DNA of 9,739 bases, from positions 1 through 9,739 of the forward strand of contig CAKKOZ010000084.1 of assembly GCA_919901335.1 (NCBI GenBank), read 5' to 3'. The notes beneath the pieces are model-generated. The model was given only the letters and a program-made list of their open reading frames with translations. It did not search any database and was not told the origin of the DNA. The position numbers and the translations under genes are program-made. This document shows positions 1 through 7,532 of the stretch, one piece after another; within the stretch, counting starts at the first letter, position 1, and each line of letters begins with the position of its first letter. This DNA comes from Nitrospiria bacterium (GTDB taxonomy: Bacteria > Nitrospirota > Nitrospiria > JACQBZ01).

Positions 1-45
1 CTGAAAAGCCTTGTGTCGGCAGTTCGATTCTGCCTCTCGGCACCA
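1..45 (+). tRNA. tRNA-Phe (GAA), 3' portion, cut by the window edge
   Basis: The window opens inside the anticodon loop. Base 1 fits tRNA position 32 and the loop reads CTGAAAA, so the anticodon GAA is at 3-5, which reads Phe codons. A five-base variable loop (13-17) follows. The T-stem GGCAG (18-22) pairs perfectly with CTGCC (30-34) around the loop TTCGATT. The 3' acceptor strand TCTCGGC (35-41), discriminator A (42) and an encoded CCA (43-45) complete it. The acceptor strand and T-arm resemble common bacterial tRNA-Phe sequences. The D-arm and the 5' halves of the acceptor and anticodon stems lie outside the window, so those pairings cannot be checked. Confidence 0.93.
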
Positions 46-114
46 TTTTGTATTTGGGGGCCCGTGCGCCTACACAAAAAGAAAGGTGCTCCGATGCCCC
101 CAAGCCCCGCGCTC

Positions 115-133
115 GGTCAGGCAAAGCCTGACC
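115..133. repeat. perfect 8-bp palindrome in the tRNA-Phe downstream spacer
   Basis: GGTCAGGC (115-122) and GCCTGACC (126-133) are perfect inverted arms around an AAA loop. Flanking GCG and CGC could extend the stem past small internal loops. It sits in the 195-bp spacer between tRNA-Phe and the plus-strand gene at 241. On the plus strand no T-run follows directly; the nearest is a short TTTT about 14 bases later. An intrinsic terminator for the tRNA is therefore possible but weak. A dispersed palindromic repeat is an equally good reading. The rest of the spacer (46-240) holds no gene I can support. Confidence 0.5.
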
Positions 134-240
134 CTCGCTTATATCAATTTTCCGTGTCCACCGCGATCCGATGATCTCCGCCGTTCCGGTTTCCGCCGCC
201 GATGGAAAAACTCCTTTAGCCGTATTCGCAAAGGGAAGGC

Positions 241-612
241 ATGTATTTCGAGGTTGATGAAAACCCCAACTGGCTCGGATCTGTCTCGATGCGGTTCAAA
301 GAGCTCGGTCCGGCGCGGACGATTAAACAACTCCGCGTAAGCGACCGCGACAGTGAGGGCCCGCTCTGCTGGGTCACCGGCTGGTGCGATGACGCGAAAC
401 AGCCGCTCTGCCCGGCTTATGTGCAACCGGTGGAGGAGTCCGGGCTGGGCCTAGCCTATCTCATTTACGGTGGAAACTGGGGAGTGCGGTTCAAGCCGGT
501 GAGCTTGAATGAAGACTGGGATCTTAAAAACCCCGATCAATGGGGCGAACCTTTTTTATTAATCAGTGATCTGCGCAGCGTCGTCTACGCAGACGAGCCG
601 CCGAACCATTAA
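241..612 (+). CDS. hypothetical Trp-rich protein, 123 aa
   Basis: I do not recognise the family. The 123-aa product has six tryptophans (residues 11, 44, 48, 80, 93, 101) and three cysteines (43, 49, 57; C-X5-C-X7-C). It has no signal peptide or membrane segment and looks like a small soluble globular protein. Three points support it as a real gene. An in-frame TAG at 217-219 makes ATG 241 the first start. A purine-rich AAGGGAAGG Shine-Dalgarno-like stretch lies just upstream. The composition is balanced, unlike the Arg/Pro-rich products of shadow frames. It is the only plausible plus-strand protein gene here. It converges with purF: its TAA (610-612) and the purF TAA (609-611) share one TTAA. 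No convincing promoter was found, so read-through from tRNA-Phe is possible. Confidence 0.7.
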   Translation: MYFEVDENPNWLGSVSMRFKELGPARTIKQLRVSDRDSEGPLCWVTGWCDDAKQPLCPAYVQPVEESGLGLAYLIYGGNWGVRFKPVSLNEDWDLKNPDQWGEPFLLISDLRSVVYADEPPNH

Positions 613-2015
613 CCACCCTTCGGATCGAACAGGCCGATTTGGACCACCTCTTCCTGGGTAAATGGGATCGGATAGTTGCCGCTGAAACAGGCGGTGCAGT
701 ATTTGTTCGTCTTGTGCGGAACGGACTCAAGCATCCCTTCCATGCTCAGGTAGGCCAGGCTGTCGGCCGTGATATAGGCCCGGATCTCTTCGATGGTGTG
801 GCTGGAGGCGATCAATTCTGATCGCGTCGGCGTATCGATCCCGTAGTAACAGGGCGAGATGATCGGCGGCGAGCTGATCCGAAGATGAACCTCGCGCGCG
901 CCCGCATGACGGATCATCTGAACAATCTTCCGGCTGGTCGTCCCCCGCACAATCGAGTCGTCCACCACCACCACGCGTTTTCCCTTCAACACATCCCGAA
1001 CGGCGTTGAGCTTGATTTTGACGCCGAAATGGCGGATGGCCTCCTCGGGCTCGATGAAGGTCCGGCCGACGTAATGGTTTCGGATCAACCCGGTTTCGTA
1101 ACGGAGGTTACCGGCCTCGGCATACCCCAGCGCGGCCGGCACACCGGAATCCGGAACCGGGATCACGATATCCGCCGGCACCCCCGTCTCGCGGGCCAAT
1201 TGCCGTCCCAGATCTTTGCGTATCTCATAGACGTGATGATCAAAGACCCGGCTGTCCGGGCGTGAAAAATAAACATACTCAAAAACGCAAAAAGCCGGAT
1301 CAATTTTCGGAAACGGCTTATAAGAGGTCAGGCCGTTTTCATTGATCAAGACCAGCTCGCCCGGCTCGATGTCGCGGATATACTCTGCGTCAATGAGATC
1401 GAACGCGCAGGTCTCGGAGGCCAGGACCCAGGCGTCCTTCACCCGGCCGAGCGAGAGCGGCCGAAATCCGTGGGGGTCCCTCGCCCCGATCAGGCCCTGT
1501 TCCGTGAGGATCACAAGCGAGTACGCGCCCTTCACCCGGAGGAGCGCGTCCGTCAGCCGGCCCATGATGTCCTTCCCCTGGGACTGGGCGATGAGATGAA
1601 TGATCACCTCGCTGTCCGAGGTGGATTGAAAGATGGCGCCGTAGGCCTCGAGCTCATCTCGCAGGAAGGCGGCATTCGTCAGGTTTCCGTTGTGCGCCAG
1701 GGCCAGCGTGCCGAGCCCAAAATTGACCATGATGGGTTGTACGTTCTTGAAACTGTTCTCTCCCGCCGTAGAGTAACGGTTATGGCCGATCGCCAGCGTT
1801 CCTTTTAACTTGCCGAGCCGCTCTTTGTTGAACAGATCCGAAACCAGGCCGACCCCTTTTTCCTCGTAAAAGGCCTTGCCGTCCGAGGAGACGATGCCGG
1901 TCGCTTCCTGTCCGCGGTGCTGAAGCGCATACAGGCCGAGGTAGGTCATGTTCGCCGCGTCTTTTGAACCGGCGATCCCGAAGACGCCGCACTCTTCATG
2001 AAATTTATCAAACAT
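609..2015 (-). CDS. purF: amidophosphoribosyltransferase (glutamine PRPP amidotransferase)
   Basis: PurF makes 5-phosphoribosylamine from PRPP and glutamine, the committed step of purine synthesis, in the cytosol. I start it at ATG 2015, giving 468 aa beginning MFDKFHEECGVFG. This leaves a short propeptide (MFDKFHEE) that is removed in the family to expose the N-terminal nucleophile, here Cys9. The N-terminal glutamine amidotransferase domain (9 to about 240) carries GHNRYST (77-83) and AHNGNL (107-112). The phosphoribosyltransferase domain has the PRPP loop VVVVDDSIVRGTT (348-360). Cys243, Cys389, Cys440 and Cys443 match the four ligands of the [4Fe-4S] cluster in the Bacillus-type enzyme, so it is probably oxygen-sensitive like that protein. 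It overlaps the purL end by 8 bp (ATGTTTGA), which implies translational coupling. A 30-residue upstream extension is rejected as Arg/Gly-rich and unlike PurF. Confidence 0.97.
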   Translation of the reverse strand: MFDKFHEECGVFGIAGSKDAANMTYLGLYALQHRGQEATGIVSSDGKAFYEEKGVGLVSDLFNKERLGKLKGTLAIGHNRYSTAGENSFKNVQPIMVNFGLGTLALAHNGNLTNAAFLRDELEAYGAIFQSTSDSEVIIHLIAQSQGKDIMGRLTDALLRVKGAYSLVILTEQGLIGARDPHGFRPLSLGRVKDAWVLASETCAFDLIDAEYIRDIEPGELVLINENGLTSYKPFPKIDPAFCVFEYVYFSRPDSRVFDHHVYEIRKDLGRQLARETGVPADIVIPVPDSGVPAALGYAEAGNLRYETGLIRNHYVGRTFIEPEEAIRHFGVKIKLNAVRDVLKGKRVVVVDDSIVRGTTSRKIVQMIRHAGAREVHLRISSPPIISPCYYGIDTPTRSELIASSHTIEEIRAYITADSLAYLSMEGMLESVPHKTNKYCTACFSGNYPIPFTQEEVVQIGLFDPKGG

Positions 2016-4254
2016 CGCCGTCGTGGCCTTCCTTCTTCCGCCCTTCAAAATACGACTCGATCGCCCCGTCCCAGGCCGTCCGCACAGCTTCGACCGGCCG
2101 ATCAATCAAAGGCCGGTCCTGACCTTCGATACGAATCGTCAGGCGGTCGCCTTCGACTCGTCCGATCACGGCCATGGGCACGCCTTCTTGCGCACAGCGT
2201 CTTTCCAACTCCATCAGACGGGCTTCCTCAACGGTCACGATGATCCGGGACTGCGTTTCACCAAAAAGATGGGCATCCATTCGAATCGGAAGATCGGGAA
2301 GCACAACCGTCGCGCCGAGTGATGGTCCGGACAGGATAGCCGCCTCGGCCAGTGTGACCGCCAGTCCGCCCTCGGAACAATCATGCGCCGACTTGATTAT
2401 ACCCGCCTCGATTGCGTCTAAACAACATTTATGTAAGGCCTTCTCAACGGCCAGATCCAGAAGCGGCGGGAACCCTCCCTCGCGCGAATGAATCTGTTTG
2501 AGATATTCACTCCCCCCGAGTTCCTCCTTCGTCTCCCCCAATAAGACGATCCGGTCTCCCGCGTCTTTAAATCCCGGCCGCACAACCCGGTCGGCATCCT
2601 CGATCAGCCCCACCATCCCGATGATCGGGGTCGGATAAATGCCCAGGCCATGGGTCTCATTGTAGAAACTGACATTCCCGCTCACCACCGGAATTTCCAA
2701 CTGCCGGCAGGCATCCGCGATTCCTTCGACCGACAGTGCAAACTGCCACATTACGTCGGGCCGTTCCGGATTACCGAAATTCAGGCAGTCGGTCAGCCCG
2801 ATCGGACGACCGCCCGCGCAGACGATGTTCCGGGCCGCTTCGCAGACCGCAATGACGCCGCCCCGATACGGATTGAGAATGCCGTACGCGCCGTTGCCGT
2901 CCACGCTCAACACGAGGGCCTTGCGGGTTCCCTTGATCCGGACCACGGCCGCTTCAAGGCCCGGCCGAACCACGGTGTTGGTGCGAACCATATAATCATA
3001 TTGCTGGTACACCCATCGCTTGCTCGCAATCGTCGGCGAGACAAGCACGGCCATCAACGCGTCGCCCAAATCCTTCGGCTGCGGGATCAGATCCAGATTG
3101 ATCCCCTGAATGCTGTCCAGATAAGCCGGAGTCTCCATGGGCCGTTCATACACCGGAGCGTCATCGGTCAACGCCGGGATCGGAAGATCGGCGACGATCC
3201 GGCCCTCTTCTATGAGCACCACCCGCCGGCTGTCCGTTACGCGGCCGATCACAGCGGCGGCCAGATCCCATCGCGCGCAGACGCTTAGGATCTCATCTTC
3301 CCGGCCGGGTTTGGCCACCAGAAGCATCCGTTCCTGAGACTCGGACAGCATGACCTCATAAGGGGTCATGCCTTCCTCGCGCCGGGGGACACGGTTTATT
3401 TCCAGTTCAATGCCGGTCCCGCCCCGTCCGGCCATTTCGACCGATGAACTCGTCAAACCGGCCGCGCCCATGTCCTGTATCCCAACGACCAATTCCCGTT
3501 CCATGATCTCCAGGCAGGCCTCGAGCAGCAATTTTTCGGTGAAGGGATCGCCGACCTGGACCGTCGGACGGCGGGCCTCGATCGAGTCATCAAACCCTTC
3601 CGAGGCCATGGTCGCCCCGTGAATGCCGTCCCGCCCTGTTTTAGAGCCGATGTAGATCACGGTATTTCCGACACCGCTGGCCGAGGCCCGGAAGAGCCGG
3701 TCCTTTTTTGCGATGCCGAGGCAGAAGACATTCACGAGCGGATTCTGATTATAGATCTCGTTGAAGTAGATCTCCCCTCCGACGGTCGGAATGCCCATGC
3801 AATTTCCATAGCCGGCGATTCCGGCCACCACCCCCTCCAATAGGTAACGGTTCTTGGGAGATTCAAGCGGGCCGAACCGCAAGGAATTCAGCAGCGCAAT
3901 CGGTCGCGCCCCCATGGTGAAGATGTCCCGGAGAATCCCGCCCACGCCGGTTGCGGCGCCCTGATACGGCTCGATAAAGGAAGGATGGTTGTGGCTTTCG
4001 ATCTTAAAGACGGCCACCAGGCCGTCCCCGATATCCACGGCGCCCGCGTTTTCACCCGGACCTTGGACAACGCGCTCGCCCGTCGTGGGCAGTTTTCTCA
4101 GATGAACCCTGGAGCTCTTATAGCTGCAGTGCTCGCTCCACATGACCGAAAACAGACCCAGCTCAAGCCGGTTCGGTTCGCGTCCCAGCAGCGCGAGGAT
4201 TTTCTGATACTCCTCCTGACTCAACCCGTGCTGTTCGATGACTTCCTTATCCAT
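2008..4254 (-). CDS. purL: phosphoribosylformylglycinamidine synthase subunit PurL (small type)
   Basis: PurL is the synthetase subunit that converts FGAR to FGAM using ATP and ammonia supplied by PurQ, with PurS as the bridging subunit. The 748-aa length fits the small PurL class (about 740 aa) rather than the roughly 1300-aa fused enzyme. Characteristic segments include WSEHCSYKSS (39-48), KIESHNHPSF (84-93), GGILRDIFTMGARPIAL (105-121), QDMGAAGLTSSSVEMA (260-275), GNVSFYNET (526-534) and SAHDCSEGGLA (622-632). Two AIRS-type halves, each with N- and C-lobes, are therefore represented. I chose ATG 4254 because homologous sequence begins there and it leaves 10 bp after the purQ stop. An in-frame TTG at 4293 would add 13 residues and overlap purQ. 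The Shine-Dalgarno is weak, so coupling to purQ is likely. Confidence 0.97.
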   Translation of the reverse strand: MDKEVIEQHGLSQEEYQKILALLGREPNRLELGLFSVMWSEHCSYKSSRVHLRKLPTTGERVVQGPGENAGAVDIGDGLVAVFKIESHNHPSFIEPYQGAATGVGGILRDIFTMGARPIALLNSLRFGPLESPKNRYLLEGVVAGIAGYGNCMGIPTVGGEIYFNEIYNQNPLVNVFCLGIAKKDRLFRASASGVGNTVIYIGSKTGRDGIHGATMASEGFDDSIEARRPTVQVGDPFTEKLLLEACLEIMERELVVGIQDMGAAGLTSSSVEMAGRGGTGIELEINRVPRREEGMTPYEVMLSESQERMLLVAKPGREDEILSVCARWDLAAAVIGRVTDSRRVVLIEEGRIVADLPIPALTDDAPVYERPMETPAYLDSIQGINLDLIPQPKDLGDALMAVLVSPTIASKRWVYQQYDYMVRTNTVVRPGLEAAVVRIKGTRKALVLSVDGNGAYGILNPYRGGVIAVCEAARNIVCAGGRPIGLTDCLNFGNPERPDVMWQFALSVEGIADACRQLEIPVVSGNVSFYNETHGLGIYPTPIIGMVGLIEDADRVVRPGFKDAGDRIVLLGETKEELGGSEYLKQIHSREGGFPPLLDLAVEKALHKCCLDAIEAGIIKSAHDCSEGGLAVTLAEAAILSGPSLGATVVLPDLPIRMDAHLFGETQSRIIVTVEEARLMELERRCAQEGVPMAVIGRVEGDRLTIRIEGQDRPLIDRPVEAVRTAWDGAIESYFEGRKKEGHDGDV

Positions 4255-4264
4255 CGGCACCGCG

Positions 4265-4966
4265 TTATCTCGATTGAATGCCCGACTGCTCAAGGACCGA
4301 CTGAAAGAACAGGCGGCCGTCGGTATTGCCGTCCAGACCTTCGGTGCATCGTTCGGGATGCGGCATCACTCCCAGAACGTTGCGGGATCGGTTGCAAATC
4401 CCGGCGATCGAGTCCAGCGAGCCGTTGGGATTTGCCTCATCACTGATCCGGCCCTCCTTCGTGCAATACCGGAAGACGACTTGACGGTTTTCCTGGAGCT
4501 CCCGGAGGGTCTCCGGATCGGCATAATAATTACCCTCGGCATGAGCGATGGGGAGTTTGAGAACGCGGCCGCTCGCGATCGCGGCCGTAAACGGCGTTTC
4601 GGCCGTCTCAACGCGTACGAAAACGTCCTTGCAGATGAATTTAAGCGACCGGTTTCGAAGCATGGCGCCCGGCAACAACCCGGCCTCCAACAGAATTTGG
4701 AAGCCGTTGCAGATGCCCAGAACCGGGCCGCCGGCCCGTGCAAAATCCCGCACGCTCTTCATCACAGGCGAATATTGGGCGATGGCGCCCGTTCGAAGAT
4801 AGTCGCCGTACGAAAATCCGCCCGGGATGATGACGGCGTCAACGCCGCGGAGGTCCGTTTCTTTATGCCAGATGAAATCAGCCGGTTGGCCCAGAAGATG
4901 CTTGATGACATGATAGCAATCATGGTCGCAGTTTGAACCCGGAAAAACTAAAATTCCAAACCGCAT
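4265..4966 (-). CDS. purQ: phosphoribosylformylglycinamidine synthase glutaminase subunit PurQ
   Basis: PurQ is the class I glutamine amidotransferase of FGAM synthase. It hydrolyses glutamine and passes ammonia to PurL. The 233-aa protein shows the expected start MRFGILVFPGSNCDHD, a PGGFSYGDYLR segment (48-58), the nucleophile elbow GICNGFQ with Cys86, and the catalytic His203/Glu205 in MPHPER. The length is normal for the family. GGAG lies five bases before ATG 4966 and is a good ribosome binding site. A 48-bp gap separates it from purS, and purL follows 10 bp downstream. The purS-purQ-purL order places the three subunits of one complex next to each other. Confidence 0.98.
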   Translation of the reverse strand: MRFGILVFPGSNCDHDCYHVIKHLLGQPADFIWHKETDLRGVDAVIIPGGFSYGDYLRTGAIAQYSPVMKSVRDFARAGGPVLGICNGFQILLEAGLLPGAMLRNRSLKFICKDVFVRVETAETPFTAAIASGRVLKLPIAHAEGNYYADPETLRELQENRQVVFRYCTKEGRISDEANPNGSLDSIAGICNRSRNVLGVMPHPERCTEGLDGNTDGRLFFQSVLEQSGIQSR

Positions 4967-5014
4967 GATGGCTCCGACGGTTATCCCTCAATCTTCAACT
5001 ATTCTCCGGCTGCC

Positions 5015-5254
5015 TTACTCCACCTCAAAGCGGAAATTCTCGATCACCGTATTGGCCAGCAGCTTCCGGCACATCTCGGCGACTGCTCGCTTAGCCTCCT
5101 CAAGAGGCATCGGCGAAAGCTCGATCTCGATATATTTTCCGAGACGGACCTCTTTGATCGCCGGGTATCCCAGGTGGTGCAGCGACTGCTGCACCGCCTT
5201 TCCCTGGGGGTCCAGGATGCCGTCTTTAAGCGTGACGTAAACTTTTGCTTTCAT
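5015..5254 (-). CDS. purS: phosphoribosylformylglycinamidine synthase subunit PurS
   Basis: PurS is the small dimeric subunit that bridges PurQ and PurL and is needed for ammonia transfer in the three-protein FGAM synthase. The 79-aa product has the usual length and layout: an N-terminal strand (MKAKVYVTLKDGILDPQGKA), the middle LGYPAIKEVRLGKYIEIEL, a helix, and a C-terminal strand ending NFRFEVE. Its ATG overlaps the purB stop as ATGA (5251-5254). There is no strong separate Shine-Dalgarno, so translation probably relies on coupling. Its presence agrees with the short PurL downstream, because organisms with fused PurL lack PurS. Confidence 0.96.
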   Translation of the reverse strand: MKAKVYVTLKDGILDPQGKAVQQSLHHLGYPAIKEVRLGKYIEIELSPMPLEEAKRAVAEMCRKLLANTVIENFRFEVE

Positions 5255-6543
5255 GAAAAGACCCGCTTATAGATCGCATCAAGATGCCGCAGGTAGTATT
5301 CCGGTTCAAAACAATCATCAATTTCCTGCGGCTTTAAATATTTCCGGATAAAACGATCGGCCTTGATCCCGTTCCTGAACCGGCCCCTCCCGCGTCCGGC
5401 GGCCATCGCCAGCCGTTGCACCGCTTCATAGGCATCCTCCCGCCGGGCGCCGCGCTTGGCGAGCTCCAGGAGAATTCGCTGGGAATAAATCAGGCCGCCC
5501 GTCCGCTCCAGATTGGCCCTCATGGTTTCAGGATAGACCAGCAACGTCTCGATCATGTCCGTCAATCGGTTTAAAACATAATCAACCAGGATCGTGCTGT
5601 CCGGAATGATCACGCGCTCAACCGATGAATGACTGATGTCCCGTTCGTGCCACAAGGCCACATTCTCCATCGCGGCCTGGGCGTTGGAACGAACGATCCG
5701 GGCCAATCCGGACAGATTCTCGGCCCCGATCGGATTTCGCTTATGGGGCATGGCCGAAGACCCCTTTTGCCCCTTTGAGAAAAACTCCTCAACCTCCAGG
5801 ACTTCCGTCCGCTGAAGATGGCGGATCTCGGTCGCAAATTTATCCACGCTGCTGGCGATCAGCGCCAGGGCCGTCAGGTAATGGGCGTGCCGATCCCGCT
5901 GAATAATCTGGTTCGAGATCGGGGCCGGTTTTAACCCGCATCCCCGGCAAACAAACGCTTCCACGGAGGGATGAACATGGGCATACGTTCCCATCGCGCC
6001 GGACAGTTTTCCATACCGGACCGTCTCCTTGGCCTGCCGCATCCGCTCCAGGTTCCTCTGAGTTTCGGCATACCAAAGCGCAAGCTTAAATCCGAACGTG
6101 ATCGGCTCGCCATGAATGCCGTGAGACCGGCCCACCATCACAGTCTTTTTAAACTCCATCGCTCGTCGTCGCAGGACATCCCGTAATCGTTCCAGATCGG
6201 CGATGATCAAATCCGCGGCTTCCTGCATCAGGATGGCCAGCGACGTATCCAGAACATCGGAGGACGTCAGGCCCATATGAATAAACCGGCCCTCCGGACC
6301 GATCGGCTCCGTCAGCATGGTCAGAAAAGCGATCACATCATGTTTGACGACCTGCTCAATTTCCTCCATCCGCTTGACATTAATCTTGGCCTTTTTACGG
6401 ATGACTGCGGCGGCCTGCTTGGGAATATCCCCGCGGCGGGCCAGCGCCTCGCAGGCCAGCAATTCAATCCGGAGCCACGTTTCCAGTTTGTGCCGGGGCT
6501 CCCACACCGCTTTCATTCCCGGCAAGGTATACCGATCGATCAT
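5251..6543 (-). CDS. purB: adenylosuccinate lyase
   Basis: PurB removes fumarate twice in purine synthesis: from SAICAR to give AICAR, and from adenylosuccinate to give AMP. The 430-aa length is standard for the short bacterial form. His68, His89 (FIHMGLTSSDV) and His141 (GRSHGIHGEP) fall at the positions of the known catalytic histidines of the Bacillus-type enzyme. The fumarase/aspartase signature loop GSSAMPHKRNP is at 261-271. The start is ATG 6543 (MIDRYTLPGM), preceded by AGGGGA and overlapping the stop of the upstream gene as ATGA. A longer in-frame reading upstream is Arg/Gly-rich and rejected. Residues 381-392 are unusually Gly/Arg-rich where relatives usually have an acidic/aromatic patch. 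This may be divergence or a small compensated frameshift, but the reading frame is intact. Confidence 0.97.
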   Translation of the reverse strand: MIDRYTLPGMKAVWEPRHKLETWLRIELLACEALARRGDIPKQAAAVIRKKAKINVKRMEEIEQVVKHDVIAFLTMLTEPIGPEGRFIHMGLTSSDVLDTSLAILMQEAADLIIADLERLRDVLRRRAMEFKKTVMVGRSHGIHGEPITFGFKLALWYAETQRNLERMRQAKETVRYGKLSGAMGTYAHVHPSVEAFVCRGCGLKPAPISNQIIQRDRHAHYLTALALIASSVDKFATEIRHLQRTEVLEVEEFFSKGQKGSSAMPHKRNPIGAENLSGLARIVRSNAQAAMENVALWHERDISHSSVERVIIPDSTILVDYVLNRLTDMIETLLVYPETMRANLERTGGLIYSQRILLELAKRGARREDAYEAVQRLAMAAGRGRGRFRNGIKADRFIRKYLKPQEIDDCFEPEYYLRHLDAIYKRVFS

Positions 6544-7049
6544 GCGTCCCCTGTCGCGCTTTGCATGCGCTGTCGAATCCGCTGCGCTTTCTCTTCGTCC
6601 GGGACCAGGAGGGTCCTCTCGATGGAACGACCCGGATCCGTGCCCAGACCCGCCAGAACCGCTTCGACGATCTTCGCCTCCTCGACGGCCGGACCGGTTG
6701 GGCCGAACCATTCGACCGCATAATCTGTAATATGAAGCTGAGAAAGGGTATGGCTGATGTGGGAATAAACCTCTTGAAGGGTCTGGGGCGTCAAGGGATC
6801 CTTTTTCCCAAGGCCGATGAGGAGGATATTGTTCACGTGCAATTTCCGTTGCGTGGCCAGCAGCGTCGTCTCCTTCAAATCCCCGCGAATCCTGCCGCGA
6901 AGAATCAGATGGGAAATGATGCCGTTATGGATCCAGTCGATCTCGGCGGACAGACCGGCCAACGGACGATCGTCTTTAAAAAAACCTGCGACGAGCGCCC
7001 CGGCATGAAGCTTGGTTGCTCGCTGTGCGATGATCTTGACCGGCGACAT
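6540..7049 (-). CDS. stand-alone M17 (leucyl aminopeptidase) N-terminal domain-like protein, 169 aa
   Basis: Residues about 15-135 resemble the N-terminal macro-like domain of leucyl aminopeptidases (Peptidase_M17_N). The opening GALVAGFFKDD is followed by a conserved-looking stretch with ISHLILRGRIRGDLKETTLL (45-64) and then NNILLIGLGKKDPLTPQTLQ (73-92). In full-length enzymes the matching region is a strand-helix-strand segment ending in an ILLIG-GK motif. The metallopeptidase domain with its metal-binding and NTDAEGR motifs is absent, so peptidase activity is not expected. The reading frame ends cleanly (TGA at 6540-6542) with the purB ATG inside it, so this is not a truncation by the window. 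ATG 7049 has AGGA upstream. It is 24 bp after nusB and coupled to purB. A ligand-binding or regulatory role is possible but unproven. The match is from memory of family sequences. Confidence 0.75.
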   Translation of the reverse strand: MSPVKIIAQRATKLHAGALVAGFFKDDRPLAGLSAEIDWIHNGIISHLILRGRIRGDLKETTLLATQRKLHVNNILLIGLGKKDPLTPQTLQEVYSHISHTLSQLHITDYAVEWFGPTGPAVEEAKIVEAVLAGLGTDPGRSIERTLLVPDEEKAQRIRQRMQSATGDA

Positions 7050-7073
7050 GGTGATCGTCCTAACGCGGTTCGG

Positions 7074-7490
7074 TTACTCCTTCTTTACGAGAGACTCCTC
7101 CTTGACGATGTGATCCAAAATGCCGTTCACAAAAGCGCCGGATTCTTCGTCCGAGTACCGCTTCGCGATCTCGATCGCCTCGTTGATCGTCACCGTGGCT
7201 GGAATATCCGACAGCATCAGCAGTTCGAAAACCGCGCACCGAAGAATATTCCGGTCGATGATCGACATCCGGCTAAGCGTCCAGTTCAGCGCATGTTTCT
7301 GGATGAGACGATCGATCTCGGCCTGGTGCTGAAGGACCCCGTCCACCAGTCGGTCCGTGAAAGCCCTGACGTCCGGGGGCGCGGGGTGAAGCTCCCAGTA
7401 TTGTTTCCGCCAATACGGTCCGTCTTTATTCACGTCCAGATGGAAGAGCATCTGGAGCGCCAGTTCTCTTGATTTCCGTCGAAAACCCAT
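7074..7490 (-). CDS. nusB: transcription antitermination factor NusB
   Basis: NusB binds boxA RNA together with NusE (ribosomal protein S10) and supports rRNA transcription antitermination. The 138-aa all-helical product has the family's N-terminal MGFRRKSRELALQMLF, the central block LNWTLSRMSIIDRNILRCA (68-86) and the C-terminal block TINEAIEIAKRYSDEESGAF (101-120) followed by VNGILD. Length is typical. ATG 7490 has AGGA six bases upstream. It follows ribH by 77 bp, a neighbour pairing common in many bacterial phyla. The gap holds a palindrome and an AT-rich patch (TATATTATG on plus, 7506-7514) that might contain a weak promoter. The C-terminus is lysine-rich (VKKE). Confidence 0.97.
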   Translation of the reverse strand: MGFRRKSRELALQMLFHLDVNKDGPYWRKQYWELHPAPPDVRAFTDRLVDGVLQHQAEIDRLIQKHALNWTLSRMSIIDRNILRCAVFELLMLSDIPATVTINEAIEIAKRYSDEESGAFVNGILDHIVKEESLVKKE

Positions 7491-7532
7491 CCGCTTCCTA
7501 AAGATCTATATTATGTGGGGGCCCGAATGACT

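Noticed and set aside
1..45. tRNA 3' end as an integration (att) site
   Set aside because: No integrase, no repeated tRNA 3' end and no foreign genes are visible downstream in the window.
46..82. TTTTGT...ACAAAA hairpin directly after tRNA-Phe as its terminator
   Set aside because: Only 6 bp of A/T-rich stem pair cleanly, the interior is mismatched, and no T-run follows on the plus strand.
136..150. TTATAT as a -10 box for the gene at 241
   Set aside because: No acceptable -35 hexamer at 16-18 bp upstream.
139..426. 95-codon minus-strand open frame overlapping the Trp-rich gene
   Set aside because: Arg-rich product without any recognisable feature; the plus-strand frame has a better start, ribosome binding site and composition.
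581..596. 6-bp hairpin TCGTCT-ACGC-AGACGA past the purF stop as the operon terminator
   Set aside because: No T-run follows on the minus strand and it lies within the plus-strand coding region; the pur operon end remains unassigned.
2016..2105. 30-residue N-terminal extension of PurF
   Set aside because: It would place the nucleophile Cys at residue 39 after an Arg/Gly-rich stretch inside purL. The start at 2015 gives a normal short propeptide.
2650..3288. 212-codon plus-strand open frame opposite purL
   Set aside because: Shadow frame over conserved PurL sequence with no motifs of its own.
4255..4293. TTG start giving purL 13 more residues
   Set aside because: The extra residues are not PurL-like and ATG 4254 fits the family start; kept only as a minor alternative.
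4238..4936. 232-codon plus-strand open frame opposite purQ
   Set aside because: Shadow of purQ, whose catalytic Cys, His and Glu and whose length are all right; the antisense product shows no recognisable domain.
6544..6711. 56-residue N-terminal extension of PurB
   Set aside because: Low-complexity Gly/Arg/Ser-rich reading inside the upstream gene; MIDRYTLPGM is the normal adenylosuccinate lyase start and has a good ribosome binding site.
6561..7472. 303-codon open frame on the plus strand across nusB and the M17N-like gene
   Set aside because: It is antisense to two well-supported genes, its product is His/Arg/Asp-rich without family features, and it arises from the codon bias of the real strand.
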